This document shows, one piece after another, positions 1 to 8,141 of a stretch of 64,000 nucleotides of DNA. Position 1 is the first letter of the stretch. Each line of letters opens with the position of its first letter. Origin of the DNA: DATCMH01 sp036563505 (GTDB lineage: Bacteria > Pseudomonadota > Alphaproteobacteria > Rhizobiales > Beijerinckiaceae); the NCBI GenBank assembly GCA_036563505.1, contig DATCMH010000010.1:1-64000 (forward strand). Reading direction: 5' to 3'. Under the pieces are notes generated by a model. That model saw only the letters and a program-made list of their open reading frames with translations. It searched no databases and was not told the origin of the DNA. The position numbers were made by a program, and so were the translations under genes.

Positions 1-1
1 C

Positions 2-1087
2 GTCACCGTCTCGACCAATCTCGGCGCCTGGGTGAACCGCCGCGGGCTCTTCGCCCGCCAGGAGATGCGCGACCTCTTCAAGTCCGAGCGCATCCCCTCG
101 ACCTTCACCTGGGACTTTTCGCCGAAGGGCCAGCACCTGGAACTCGGCATCGCCGAGATGAACCTGTTCCTGCTGCTGTCCGGCCTCGGCCTGTCGCACA
201 GCCTCTTCGGCGCGCGCCTGATCCCGATCGGCACGCTCTACGACCCTTTCATCCAGCGCGGTTTGGATGCGCTCAACTACGCCTGCTACCAGGACGCCCG
301 CTTCATCCTCGTCGCGACGCCCTCAGGGATCACGCTTGCGCCCGAGGGTGGTGCCCACCAATCGATCGGCACGCCGCTTATCGGCCTGGCACAGGATGGG
401 CTGGCCGCCTTCGAGCCGGCCTTCGTCGACGAACTCGCCAGCATCCTGCGCTGGTCCTTCGACTACCTGCAGCGGGACGGGGCGGAGGAGCCCGAGGCCA
501 GCACGGCCTGGAATCGCGACGCCAAGGGCGGCTCGGTCTACTTGCGCTTGTCGACCCGCAGCCTGGAGCAGCCGGACCGGGTGATGAGCCCCGCGCTCGA
601 GGGCGACATCATCGACGGCGGCTATTGGCTGCGCCGCCCCGGCCCGAACGCAAGCGTGGTGGTGGCCTATACGGGCGCGGTCGCGCCGGAGGCGATCGAG
701 GCCGTAGGCCTCATGGCGGAGGACCGGCGCGACGTCGGGCTGCTTGCGGTCACCTCCGCCGACCGTCTCAACGCCGGCTGGACGGCCGCGCAGCGGGCCC
801 GGGAAGCGGGCGCGGCACGCGCGTCGAGCCACGTCGAGCGCCTGCTCGCCGACGTGCCCTCGCACTGCGCCCTCGTCACGGTCATCGACGGCCATCCGGC
901 GACGCTCGCCTGGCTCGGCGGCGTTTACGGCCATCGGACACGAGCGCTCGGCGTCGAGCATTTCGGGCAGACGGGCACGATCCAGGACCTCTACCGCCAC
1001 TTTGGCATTGACGCCCGGGGCATCATCGAAGCCGCGGCGGCCATCGCGCCGGGGCGGCCGATCCGCCACCTCAGGGCCCTGGGCTGA
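2..1087 (+). CDS. Homodimeric E1/transketolase-type enzyme, 3' part
   Basis: The reading frame is open from the first bases of the window, so the N-terminal part, including the thiamine diphosphate site, lies outside. About 361 residues remain, covering the central pyrimidine-binding and C-terminal transketolase-like domains. The stretch STNLGAWVNRRGLF and the later GIAEMNL, with its glutamate, resemble the homodimeric pyruvate dehydrogenase E1 (AceE) and transketolase families, and the segment ending VEHFGQTGTIQDLYRHFGID is the usual C-terminal domain signature. The substrate (pyruvate, another 2-oxoacid or a ketose phosphate) cannot be decided from this fragment. The apparent start at 32 is only an internal GTG. 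Confidence 0.75.
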   Translation, partial: VTVSTNLGAWVNRRGLFARQEMRDLFKSERIPSTFTWDFSPKGQHLELGIAEMNLFLLLSGLGLSHSLFGARLIPIGTLYDPFIQRGLDALNYACYQDARFILVATPSGITLAPEGGAHQSIGTPLIGLAQDGLAAFEPAFVDELASILRWSFDYLQRDGAEEPEASTAWNRDAKGGSVYLRLSTRSLEQPDRVMSPALEGDIIDGGYWLRRPGPNASVVVAYTGAVAPEAIEAVGLMAEDRRDVGLLAVTSADRLNAGWTAAQRAREAGAARASSHVERLLADVPSHCALVTVIDGHPATLAWLGGVYGHRTRALGVEHFGQTGTIQDLYRHFGIDARGIIEAAAAIAPGRPIRHLRALG

Positions 1088-1101
1088 TCGTACTCGCGGC
1101 C

Positions 1102-1216
1102 GTCATTCCGGGGCTCGCCAGAGGCGAGAACCCGGAATCTACGACTGGGTGAGCTGCTGCGGTCACCATCGGCCCCGTCATGGGTTCCGGGCTCCGCTGC
1201 GCGGCCCCGGAATGAC
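1102..1216. repeat. Dispersed palindromic repeat, family A, copy 1
   Basis: A 115-bp element bounded by GTCATTCCGG on the left and its exact complement CCGGAATGAC on the right. It contains two internal hairpins, each with a CCGGG-type stem, separated by a core reading ACGACTGGGTGAGC. A second copy lies at 37865-37990. It fills most of the gap between two + strand genes and could act as a structured RNA or transcription end, but that is inference. Confidence 0.75.
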
Positions 1217-1282
1217 GGTCGGGAGCCATCGATGCCCCTCGCCCGTTGACAGCCGCCGCACGACCGACCACGACGCCGAGCG

Positions 1283-2356
1283 ATGCCGTCTTTCCCGTCC
1301 TGGAGCGCGTTCGGCCGCACCTTCGCGATCACCGCCCTCGCGCTCGGGCTCCTCTGTGCCGCCCTGATCCTGCTCGCCGATCCTTACGGGCGCCGCGTCG
1401 CGCCGGGGCGGCCGCGCCCGCCGATCATGGACCTCAACCAGCGCTACATGTACCCGCAGATCGTGCGCAGCGGGGCCTACGACTCAGCCGCCTTCGGCAC
1501 CTCCACCATCCGCCTCCTCGACCCCGAGCAGTTGAACCGCCTTTTCGGCGGCCGCTTCGCCAATCTCGGCCTCAACGCCGGCACACCCTACGAGCAGCTT
1601 CAGCTCATCGACCTCTTCCTGCGCCGCGTCCCCCGCCCGCGAACCCTGATCCTCGGCCTCGACCTGCCCTGGTGCGAGGCGGAAGCGGACAAGCCCGAGA
1701 AGCGCTTCACCTCGCGCTCCTTCCCGCCCTGGCTCTACGACGAGAAACCATGGAACGATCTCCCTGAGTTGTTCAACCTGCGCGGCCTCGAGATCGCGGC
1801 GCGGGTGGTGCTGAACCGCGTTGGGCGACTGCCGGAGCGGATCAGGGCGGACGGGTTCGAGGTGTTCACCCCGCCCGAGGCGAGCTACGACCTCGAGCGC
1901 GCCCGTGCTCATATCTGGTTCAACCGGCCCGAGCGTCGGATCGTGCCGGCGTCACCGGCGGTCACCATGTCTCCCGCCGAAGCCGAGCGCTTGGCCATGC
2001 CGGCTTTGGCTTGGCTCGACGGGGCCCTGGCGAAGGTGCCCGCCGGATCGGAGGTGATCCTGGCCTTCCTGCCGATTCACGTCGCCGCGCAGATGCAGCC
2101 CGGTAGCGCCGCGGAAGCGCTGGACCAAGCATGCAAGGAACGGGTCGCGGCACTGGCCGCCAAGCGCGGGGCGACCCTCGTCGATTTCCGGCGCGCCTCG
2201 CCGGTCACGACAGACGACCGCAATTACTGGGACCCGCTGCACATGCGCCTGCCGGTGGCGGCCCGGGTGGCCGACGCCCTCAAGGCGGCCCGGGTCACGG
2301 GCGCCGACGCGCCCGACGGCTTCTACCGGGTCACGGTGCGAGGTCGGCCGGACTGA
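1283..2356 (+). CDS. Membrane-anchored SGNH-hydrolase-like protein, unknown role
   Basis: A 357-residue protein with one N-terminal hydrophobic segment (about residues 13-31) and a large, probably periplasmic domain. Blocks resemble the SGNH/GDSL hydrolase fold: a strand ending FGTS at 71-74 (possible nucleophile Ser74), LNAGT around 97-101 (possible Asn98), and DPLH at 317-320 (Asp317/His320). Such layouts are seen in AlgX/AlgJ- and DltD-like proteins acting on cell-surface polymers. No polysaccharide genes are adjacent, so the substrate is unknown. The 3' end overlaps the convergent tgt gene by 26 bp. The family assignment is inferred from motifs only. Confidence 0.6.
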   Translation: MPSFPSWSAFGRTFAITALALGLLCAALILLADPYGRRVAPGRPRPPIMDLNQRYMYPQIVRSGAYDSAAFGTSTIRLLDPEQLNRLFGGRFANLGLNAGTPYEQLQLIDLFLRRVPRPRTLILGLDLPWCEAEADKPEKRFTSRSFPPWLYDEKPWNDLPELFNLRGLEIAARVVLNRVGRLPERIRADGFEVFTPPEASYDLERARAHIWFNRPERRIVPASPAVTMSPAEAERLAMPALAWLDGALAKVPAGSEVILAFLPIHVAAQMQPGSAAEALDQACKERVAALAAKRGATLVDFRRASPVTTDDRNYWDPLHMRLPVAARVADALKAARVTGADAPDGFYRVTVRGRPD

Positions 2357-3509
2357 CGGCGTCGACCGGCCCGGCCGCGTCACCGGACTCCCGCCGGCCC
2401 TTCGCCCAGCCCTCCTTGATCTCGCCGATTGCGTCCTCCAGCCGCCCCTCGGCGATGGCCTTGCGCAAGGCCGCCATCAGCTCCTGGTAATAGGCGAGGT
2501 TCGACCAGGTCAGGAGCATCATCCCAAGGATCTCGTTCGAGCGGACGAGGTGGTGCAGGTAGGCTTTGGAGTATCCGTTCGTCGCCACGCATTTCGACTG
2601 CGCGTCGAGAGGCTCGGGATCGTCGGCGTGCCTGGCGTTCTTGAGGTTGACGGGACCGAGGCGCGTATAGGCCGTGCCGTGCCGGCCGGCGCGGGTCGGC
2701 ATCACGCAATCGAACATGTCGATCCCGCGCCGCACCGCTTCGACGAGGTCGTCCGGCGTGCCGACGCCCATGAGATAGCGCGGCTTGTCCTTGGGCAGGT
2801 GTGGCTCGACCACCTCGATCATGGCGAGCATGACCTCCTGGGGTTCGCCGACCGCCAGGCCGCCGACGGCGTAGCCCTTCAGGTCGAGCCCGACGAGTTC
2901 CCGGGCGCTCTCGACCCGCAACCGCTCGACGGCCCCGCCTTGGACGATGCCGAACATCGCCTTGCCCGGCTGCTCACCGAAGGCGATGCGGCAGCGTTCG
3001 GCCCAGCGCAGGGACAGGCGCATCGCCTTCTCCGCCTCCTCCTCCGTGCAGGGCAGCCGCACGCATTCGTCGAGCTGCATCTGGATGTCGGAGCCGAGCA
3101 GCCCCTGGACCTCGATGGAGCGCTCCGGCGTGAGCACGTGCGAGGAGCCATCGATATGGGAGCGGAAGGTGACACCCGTCTCGTCGATCTTGCGCAAGGA
3201 CGCGAGCGACATGACCTGGAAGCCGCCGGAATCCGTAAGGATCGGGTAGGGCCAGTTCATGAACTTGTGCAGCCCGCCGAGCCGCGCCATCCGCTCGGCG
3301 CCCGGGCGCAGCATGAGGTGGTAGGTATTGCCGAGCACCACGTCGGCGCCGAGCGCCTTCACCTGGTCCGGATACATCGCCTTCACGGTGGCCGCGGTGC
3401 CGACCGGCATGAAGGCGGGCGTGCGGATCACGCCGCGGGGCATGCGGATCTCGCCGGTGCGGGCCGCGCCGCTCGTTTTCGTGACGGTGAAGGAGAAAGT
3501 GTCGGTCAT
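2331..3509 (-). CDS. tgt: Queuine tRNA-ribosyltransferase (tRNA-guanine transglycosylase)
   Basis: A 392-residue enzyme that exchanges guanine at position 34 of GUN-anticodon tRNAs for a 7-deazaguanine precursor in queuosine synthesis. The N-terminus TGEIRMPRGVIRTPAFMPVG, the substrate-pocket segment LTDSGGFQVMS and the loop YLMGVGTPDDLVEAV are classical TGT motifs, with GIVQGG in between. The ATG at 3509 was chosen because family similarity begins there; the frame stays open for 40 codons upstream without resembling the family. It lies 43 bp downstream of queA on the same strand, and the pair probably forms a queuosine operon. Confidence 0.95.
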   Translation of the reverse strand: MTDTFSFTVTKTSGAARTGEIRMPRGVIRTPAFMPVGTAATVKAMYPDQVKALGADVVLGNTYHLMLRPGAERMARLGGLHKFMNWPYPILTDSGGFQVMSLASLRKIDETGVTFRSHIDGSSHVLTPERSIEVQGLLGSDIQMQLDECVRLPCTEEEAEKAMRLSLRWAERCRIAFGEQPGKAMFGIVQGGAVERLRVESARELVGLDLKGYAVGGLAVGEPQEVMLAMIEVVEPHLPKDKPRYLMGVGTPDDLVEAVRRGIDMFDCVMPTRAGRHGTAYTRLGPVNLKNARHADDPEPLDAQSKCVATNGYSKAYLHHLVRSNEILGMMLLTWSNLAYYQELMAALRKAIAEGRLEDAIGEIKEGWAKGRRESGDAAGPVDAVSPADLAP

Positions 3510-3552
3510 GGTCGGGCGCAGATAGGCCCTTTGCCCTCCGCGAGGAAGGGGC

Positions 3553-4635
3553 TCAAGGCTCGGCGCGAAACAGGAGGCTGCCGTCGCCGTAGGAGTAGAA
3601 TCGATAGCCCGCGGCGATGGCGTGGGCATAGGCCGCGCGCATCGTGTCGAGGCCGGAGAACGCGCTGACGAGCATGAACAGCGTCGAGCGCGGTAGGTGA
3701 AAGTTGGTCATCAGGGCGTCGACAGCGCGGAAGCGGTAGCCCGGCGTGATGAAGATCGCGGTCTCGCCGCGGAAGGCTCTGAGACTGCCGTCGGGCGCGG
3801 CGGCGCTCTCGAGGAGCCGCAGCGACGTGGTGCCCACCGCCACGATCCGCCCGCCGCGGGCCCGGACCTCGTTCAGGGCGTCGGCCGTCTCCTCGCTCAC
3901 GCTGCCCCATTCCGCGTGCATGCGGTGCTCGTCGGTATCGTCGGCCTTGACGGGCAGGAAGGTGCCGGCCCCGACATGCAGTGTGACCCGGTGAAGGCCG
4001 ATGCCGCTGGCCTCGCAGCGGGCGAGGAGCTCCGGGGTGAAATGCAGGCCGGCCGTGGGCGCCGCGACAGCGCCCTCTTCCCGGGCGTAGGCCGTCTGGT
4101 AGTCGACAGCGTCCCGGGCATCCGTCGGGCGCTTCGCGGCGATGTAGGGCGGCAAGGGCAGCTCGCCGAGGCGCGCGATCGCCTCGTCGAGGGCGGGGCC
4201 CGCGAAGGCGAACCGCAAGGTCACCTCGCCGCCCTCCTCCTTCGCCACAACCTCCGCGTCGAGACGGGCGAGCTCGCAAGCCGCGCTCTCGGAGGCTTCG
4301 CCGAAGCGAATGCGGTCGCCGAGGGTTAGCTTCTTCGCCGGACGGGCGAAGGCGCGCCACGAGTCGGCCCCCTCGCGCTTGTGCAGCATGATCTCGACGC
4401 GGGCCGCGATCTCGCCCCGCACCCGCAGGCCGTAGAGGCGCGAAGGAATCACCCGCGTGTCGTTGACGACGAGCGCGTCGCCGGGCGCGAGCAGTTCGGG
4501 CAGCTCGCGCACGATCCGGTCCTCGAGGCCCTGTCCCGGCCGAACCACGAGGAGCCGCGCCGCGTCCCGCGGGCTCGCCGGTCGAAGCGCGATCCGGTCC
4601 TCGGGCAAGTCGAAATCGAACAGGTCGACGCGCAT
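3553..4635 (-). CDS. queA: S-adenosylmethionine:tRNA ribosyltransferase-isomerase
   Basis: A 360-residue QueA that transfers and isomerises the ribosyl group of SAM onto 7-aminomethyl-7-deazaguanine in tRNA, giving epoxyqueuosine. Typical features are the start MRVDLFDFDLPEDRIALRPA, the segment VVNDTRVIPSRL, the block AAPTAGLHFTPELL, and the C-terminal MTNFHLPRSTLFMLVSAF. The ATG at 4635 is preceded by a GGAG ribosome site and matches family N-termini; longer starts up to 4686 are unlikely. Upstream is a non-coding stretch rich in palindromic repeats. Confidence 0.95.
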   Translation of the reverse strand: MRVDLFDFDLPEDRIALRPASPRDAARLLVVRPGQGLEDRIVRELPELLAPGDALVVNDTRVIPSRLYGLRVRGEIAARVEIMLHKREGADSWRAFARPAKKLTLGDRIRFGEASESAACELARLDAEVVAKEEGGEVTLRFAFAGPALDEAIARLGELPLPPYIAAKRPTDARDAVDYQTAYAREEGAVAAPTAGLHFTPELLARCEASGIGLHRVTLHVGAGTFLPVKADDTDEHRMHAEWGSVSEETADALNEVRARGGRIVAVGTTSLRLLESAAAPDGSLRAFRGETAIFITPGYRFRAVDALMTNFHLPRSTLFMLVSAFSGLDTMRAAYAHAIAAGYRFYSYGDGSLLFRAEP

Positions 4636-4847
4636 CGGAGCTCCTCGCAGTGCAGGGCTCTTCGCGGGGGAATGGGAATGGGTCAACTGGTCCGAGACGT
4701 TAGGATTATAGAACTAGGCTCGTCGGCCTAGGTATTTTAGCCGGTGCACGCCCTTGTTTCTGCATGTTAGCATTGGAGAAGGGCGACCTGCTTGAGCGTC
4801 GTCGCTCCATCGCGGTGTGGCACTGGCATCAAGATGGCCCAGCACTG

Positions 4848-4900
4848 ACCCCACCCGGCCGGCTCGCGCCGGCCACCCTCCCCGCAGGCGGGGAGGGATG
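4848..4900. repeat. Palindromic repeat family C, copy 1
   Basis: The unit reads ACCCCACCC followed by a GGCCGG...CCGGCC hairpin, then CCACC and a CCCTCCCCGC/GCGGGGAGGG hairpin. The same layout appears inverted at 5158-5214. Confidence 0.7.
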
Positions 4901-4940
4901 CAGAGCGGCACCGTAATCTCACACAGGGGCAACGATGATG

Positions 4941-4998
4941 CTCCCCCTCCCCTTGAGGGAGAGGGTGGCCCCGCGTCAGCGGGGTCGGGAGAAGGGTG
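4941..4998. repeat. Palindromic repeat family B, copy 1
   Basis: Two hairpins joined by GGTGG: CTCCCCTTGAGGGAGAG and CCCCGCGTCAGCGGGG, ending in TCGGGAGAAGGGTG. It is closely similar to the inverted unit at 48199-48253. Confidence 0.7.
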
Positions 4999-5090
4999 CG
5001 GCGCGAAGCGGCGCACGGCTAATAGGCCGATCCGGCTTTCTCCGCTTCACACGTCCTCTTCGCTTCGCGAGGCGCCTCACTGCGCCACCG

Positions 5091-5144
5091 CTCATCCGCC
5101 CTGCTTCGCAGGGCACCTTCTCCCTCAAGGGGAGAAGGAGGGGG
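5091..5144. repeat. Palindromic repeat family B, second half-type copy
   Basis: Begins CTCATCCGCCCTGC, has a GCCCTGCTTCGCAGGGC hairpin and then a CTTCTCC...GGAGAAG hairpin. It matches the inverted unit at 48264-48320. Confidence 0.7.
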
Positions 5145-5157
5145 CACGACCACGCCC

Positions 5158-5214
5158 CATCCCTCCCCGCCTGCGGGGAGGGTGGCCCTCGCGACAGCGA
5201 GGGTCGGGTGGGGT
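5158..5214. repeat. Palindromic repeat family C, copy 2 (inverted)
   Basis: CCCTCCCCGC/GCGGGGAGGG hairpin, then GGTGG, a CCCTCGC/GCGAGGG hairpin and CGGGTGGGGT. Reverse-complemented, it aligns with 4848-4900. Confidence 0.7.
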
Positions 5215-5370
5215 GAGCGCCGGGGCAGCCTAGCATCCTGAAGAAGGACCCGACTTACGTGTGGAACCAGCTTCTTTCGTATCTGGCGAAGGCTCTCGGA
5301 CCACCTTTCTGCGCTCCTGCAAACGGTCCCCGTCCGGCCGTTCGGTATGGCGAACGTCAGCGGCCAAACC

Positions 5371-5397
5371 AAAAAGGGCGGCCCGAAGGCCGCCCCC
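5371..5397 (-). terminator. Intrinsic terminator of the ppiB-end operon
   Basis: Read on the minus strand, a perfect 8-bp stem GGGCGGCC/GGCCGCCC with a TTCG loop is followed at once by TTTTT. It lies about 30 bases after the stop of the cytoplasmic cyclophilin gene. Confidence 0.9.
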
Positions 5398-5427
5398 AAA
5401 AATCCGGAACAGAGGTGGAACGAAGCG

Positions 5428-5898
5428 TCAGGCCGCGTCGGCCATGACCTTCAGGCTGACGATCCGGTCCGGGTCGCGCACCGGCTCGCCGCGCTTGATG
5501 GTGTCGACGTTCTCCATCCCCTCGGTGACCTTCCCCCAAACGGTGTACTGCTTGTCCAGGAAGCGGGCGTCGCCGAAGCAGATGAAGAACTGCGAGTTGG
5601 CGGAGTGCGGGGCGTTGGTGCGCGCCATCGAGCAGGTGCCGCGCACGTGCGGCTCGGCGTTGAACTCGGCCTGGAGGTCGGGCAGGTCCGAGCCGCCGGT
5701 GCCGGTGCCCTGCGGGCAGCCGGTCTGGGCCATGAAGCCGTCGATGACGCGGTGGAACGCAACGTTGTCGTAGAAGCCCTGACGGGCGAGGGTCTTGATG
5801 CGCTCGACGTGCTTGGGCGCGAGGTCCGGCCGCAGCGCGATGACGACGCGGCCTTTGGTGGTCTCCATGACCAGGGTGTTCTCGGGGTCGTTCGCCAT
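5428..5898 (-). CDS. ppiB: Cytoplasmic peptidyl-prolyl cis-trans isomerase (cyclophilin)
   Basis: A 156-residue cyclophilin that catalyses proline isomerisation in the cytoplasm; no signal peptide is present. Family marks are FHRVIDGFMAQTG, containing the catalytic Arg, then the GTGTGGSDLPDLQAEF loop and ANSQFFICF. An AGGAG ribosome site precedes the ATG. It is the last gene of a run ppiA, a secreted unknown and ppiB, with a strong terminator after it. A second, exported cyclophilin is encoded two genes upstream, and the two are close paralogues. Confidence 0.93.
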   Translation of the reverse strand: MANDPENTLVMETTKGRVVIALRPDLAPKHVERIKTLARQGFYDNVAFHRVIDGFMAQTGCPQGTGTGGSDLPDLQAEFNAEPHVRGTCSMARTNAPHSANSQFFICFGDARFLDKQYTVWGKVTEGMENVDTIKRGEPVRDPDRIVSLKVMADAA

Positions 5899-5913
5899 AG
5901 GGGTCTCCTTGGT

Positions 5914-6384
5914 TCAGGCGGATCGGTCGTCGACGAAGCGGAACGTGAAAGGCCGGCCGGCGATGGCCGCCCCGAATCCCGCGGTGAAGGGCAGCGGCGT
6001 GCACCGCGCGAAGGTTTCGAGCACGGCTGTGAGGAAGCGCTCCCGCGCCTCCCGGCTGCCGCCGTCCTGGAAGTAGGTCACGGCCGGGCGGCCAAGGACC
6101 GCACCCGAGCGCTTGAAGCTCACCCGCAGCGTGACCTGGAGACCGGTGCCCCGCTCGCCTGCCGGCGGGCGCCAGCAGGCGCGGATCGCGGGAAACACAT
6201 CCCGGAGGCGGTCGATGCGCCCGGCCTCCTGTCCCTGCTGCGAGAGCCGGATCGTTCCGTTGACGCTCTCGGGCAGGTTCAGGATCGGCGGATCGAGCGG
6301 GCCCTCGTCCGAACTCCAAGCCGGAGCCGCGACGAGAAGGCTCGCCGCGACGAGGCTCGATCGAAGGCCCGGCGCGATGATCAC
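5914..6384 (-). CDS. Secreted TonB-C-like protein between two cyclophilins
   Basis: A 156-residue protein with a probable signal peptide (hydrophobic residues about 8-22, cleavage near AWS). The core contains CWRPP, then LRVSFKRSGAVLG and a later cysteine. The pattern of a C-W-x-P-P element followed by two strands resembles the TonB/TolA C-terminal fold seen in small periplasmic proteins of this class; this is a resemblance, not proof. The start codon overlaps the stop of the upstream exported cyclophilin by 4 bp (ATGA), so translation is coupled. The function is unknown, but the context suggests a periplasmic folding or envelope role. Confidence 0.6.
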   Translation of the reverse strand: MIIAPGLRSSLVAASLLVAAPAWSSDEGPLDPPILNLPESVNGTIRLSQQGQEAGRIDRLRDVFPAIRACWRPPAGERGTGLQVTLRVSFKRSGAVLGRPAVTYFQDGGSREARERFLTAVLETFARCTPLPFTAGFGAAIAGRPFTFRFVDDRSA

Positions 6385-6932
6385 TTCGCGTCGGCCGCGA
6401 CCTGCATCCGCACGATCTTGTCGGGGTTGGACACCTGACCGTTGGTGGCCGCGTCGCCCTTCTTGATCTTGTCGGCCACGTCCTGGCCGGCGACCACCTC
6501 GCCGAAGAGCGTGTACTGGCCGGTGAGCGAGCCGCAGCCCTCGTAGCAGATGAAGAACTGGGAGTTCGCCGAATCCGGGCTCGCCGAGCGGGCCATGCCC
6601 ACGGAGCCCTTCTTGTAGGGCGTCGGGGTGAACTCGGCCTTGAGGTTCGGCAGATCCGACTTGCCGGTGCCGGTGCCCGTCGGGTCGCCCGTCTGTGCCA
6701 TGAAGCCCGGGATGACGCGATGAAAGACGATGCCGTTGTAGAAGCCGCGGCGGGTCAGGGCCTTGATCTGCTCGACGTGCTTCGGCGCGAGATCCGGGCG
6801 CAGGCGGATGGTGATGCGGCCGTCCTTCGTATCGAGGTAGACCGTGTTCTGCGGATCGGCGGCCGGGCTTTGGGCGAGGGCCGGCAGGCTAAGGCCAAGG
6901 CTGAGTGCGAGAACGGCGAGCGAACGCTTCAT
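6381..6932 (-). CDS. ppiA: Exported peptidyl-prolyl cis-trans isomerase (cyclophilin)
   Basis: A 183-residue cyclophilin with a clear signal peptide (MKRSLAVLALSLGLSLPALA, cleavage after ALA or AQS), hence periplasmic. The catalytic segment FHRVIPGFMAQTGDPTGTG and the ANSQFFICY strand are intact. It is the first of three tightly packed minus-strand genes that overlap by 4 bp or are separated by 15 bp. coaD lies 30 bp upstream on the same strand and may be co-transcribed. Confidence 0.92.
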   Translation of the reverse strand: MKRSLAVLALSLGLSLPALAQSPAADPQNTVYLDTKDGRITIRLRPDLAPKHVEQIKALTRRGFYNGIVFHRVIPGFMAQTGDPTGTGTGKSDLPNLKAEFTPTPYKKGSVGMARSASPDSANSQFFICYEGCGSLTGQYTLFGEVVAGQDVADKIKKGDAATNGQVSNPDKIVRMQVAADAK

Positions 6933-6962
6933 GGGGTCGAACTCCTTAGCGTGAGGGCGCGG

Positions 6963-7463
6963 TCAGCCGCGCGCGAAACGAGCCTTGAGCCTGGCGGCGA
7001 CAGGGGCCGGCACGAAGCCGGTCACGTCGCCGCCCATGGCCGCGATCTGACGCACGAGGGTGGCGGTGATGGGGCGAACGAGCGGCGAGGCCGGCAGGAA
7101 CACGGTCTGGATCTCAGGGGCCATGGCCGCGTTCATAGCCGCCATCTGTATTTCGTAATCGAAATCCGTTCCGTCGCGCAGGCCGCGCACCAGGATCGTC
7201 GCCCCGACGCGCCGGGCCGCGTCGACGGCAAGATCGTCGAATGAGGTGACCTCGAGGGTCGTGCCAGTTCTGGCCGCGACCGGCCCGCAGACCTCGCGCA
7301 AGAGACCGGCGCGCTCCTCAGCGGAGAGAGCCGGTGCCTTGCCCGGATGCACCCCAATGCCGATCACCAGCCGATCGACGAGGCGGCAGGCCTGGCCCAC
7401 CACGTCCAGGTGGCCGTTGGTGACCGGGTCGAAGCTGCCGGTGTAGAGCGCGGTCCGGGGCAT
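6963..7463 (-). CDS. coaD: Phosphopantetheine adenylyltransferase
   Basis: A 166-residue enzyme that adenylates 4'-phosphopantetheine in coenzyme A synthesis. The nucleotidyltransferase motif is present as GSFDPVTNGHLD near the N-terminus, and the C-terminal block VRQIAAMGGDVTGFVP is typical of CoaD. Length and start match the family. It heads the coaD-ppiA-unknown-ppiB run, an order I associate with Hyphomicrobiales chromosomes from memory. Confidence 0.95.
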   Translation of the reverse strand: MPRTALYTGSFDPVTNGHLDVVGQACRLVDRLVIGIGVHPGKAPALSAEERAGLLREVCGPVAARTGTTLEVTSFDDLAVDAARRVGATILVRGLRDGTDFDYEIQMAAMNAAMAPEIQTVFLPASPLVRPITATLVRQIAAMGGDVTGFVPAPVAARLKARFARG

Positions 7464-7547
7464 GCGGGGCTTGCGTTAGCGTGTTGACGTTTAATCTGCA
7501 ACGCATGGCGAAAGATGGTAAGTAACCGGCGGAGGAATCGGTGCCGC

Positions 7548-8138
7548 ATGGCTGACTTCGCCCAATCCATGCCCGAGCCGATGGGGCTGGCCGAATTTTT
7601 GAGCTTCGTCGATCAGCAGATCGCAACCAGCCGTTGGGAATTGATCGACGGCGTTCCCCAGATGATGACGGGAGGGACGGCGGCCCACTCCCTTTTGATC
7701 AGCAACGTTCTCGGATTGCTCGACCGTGCGGCGAGAGCACGGGGATGCCGGGCGATGACGAGCTTCCTGGCCGCCGTCGATGACCGGAACATGTACGAGC
7801 CGGACGTTCTCGTTCGCTGCGGCCCGATCCAACCCGCCGCGAGAAGCGCGTCCGATCCGGTCATCGTCGTCGAGGTACTGTCGCGATCGACGATCCGGCG
7901 CGACCGGGTTCTGAAATTCGAGCGCTACCGCAGCCTGGCCAGCGTCCAGCAGATCATCTTCGTGTATCAGGACAGCATCAGAATCGAGTCCTGGATGCGC
8001 GAGCACGGCGACTGGCGCATCGAGCCCACGCTTCACGTGCAGCGCGAGGACGGCCTGCCCGTCCCGACCCTGGGCGCGTTCGTTCCCTTGGCCGACATTT
8101 ACGACGGGATCACGCCCTCGCCGCTGAACGACGACTGA
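7548..8138 (+). CDS. Uma2-type (DUF820) putative nuclease
   Basis: A 196-residue protein of the Uma2/DUF820 family, which has a PD-(D/E)xK nuclease-like fold and mostly unknown biological roles. The active-site pattern is visible: an N-terminal WELIDG, then MYEPDVLV and VIVVEVLS, followed by RDRVLKFERYRS. The ATG at 7548 is preceded by GGAGGA at 7531-7536, which favours it over the upstream in-frame start at 7515. It stands alone, pointing toward gyrA on the other strand with a 12-base gap. Nuclease activity is inferred from the fold only. Confidence 0.8.
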   Translation: MADFAQSMPEPMGLAEFLSFVDQQIATSRWELIDGVPQMMTGGTAAHSLLISNVLGLLDRAARARGCRAMTSFLAAVDDRNMYEPDVLVRCGPIQPAARSASDPVIVVEVLSRSTIRRDRVLKFERYRSLASVQQIIFVYQDSIRIESWMREHGDWRIEPTLHVQREDGLPVPTLGAFVPLADIYDGITPSPLNDD

Positions 8139-8141
8139 GCA

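Larger units (their letters stand above)
4636..5427. other. Non-coding region with nested palindromic repeats
   Basis: About 790 bases between queA and the cytoplasmic cyclophilin gene with no convincing gene. The central part (4848-5214) is a symmetrical mosaic of two repeat families in the order C, B, B-like, C, where the outer two units are inverted copies of each other. The end nearest the cyclophilin gene holds an intrinsic terminator. The first ~210 bases hold a small CTAGGC hairpin at 4714-4731 and nothing else recognised. Confidence 0.7.

Noticed and set aside
4714..4731. CTAGGC/GCCTAG hairpin followed by GTATTTTA
   Set aside because: It looks like a weak + strand terminator, but no + strand gene lies upstream of it, so it is not called.
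4848..5214. CRISPR-like repeat array
   Set aside because: Repeats are palindromic, unequal in length and not spaced by unique spacers; no cas genes are present.
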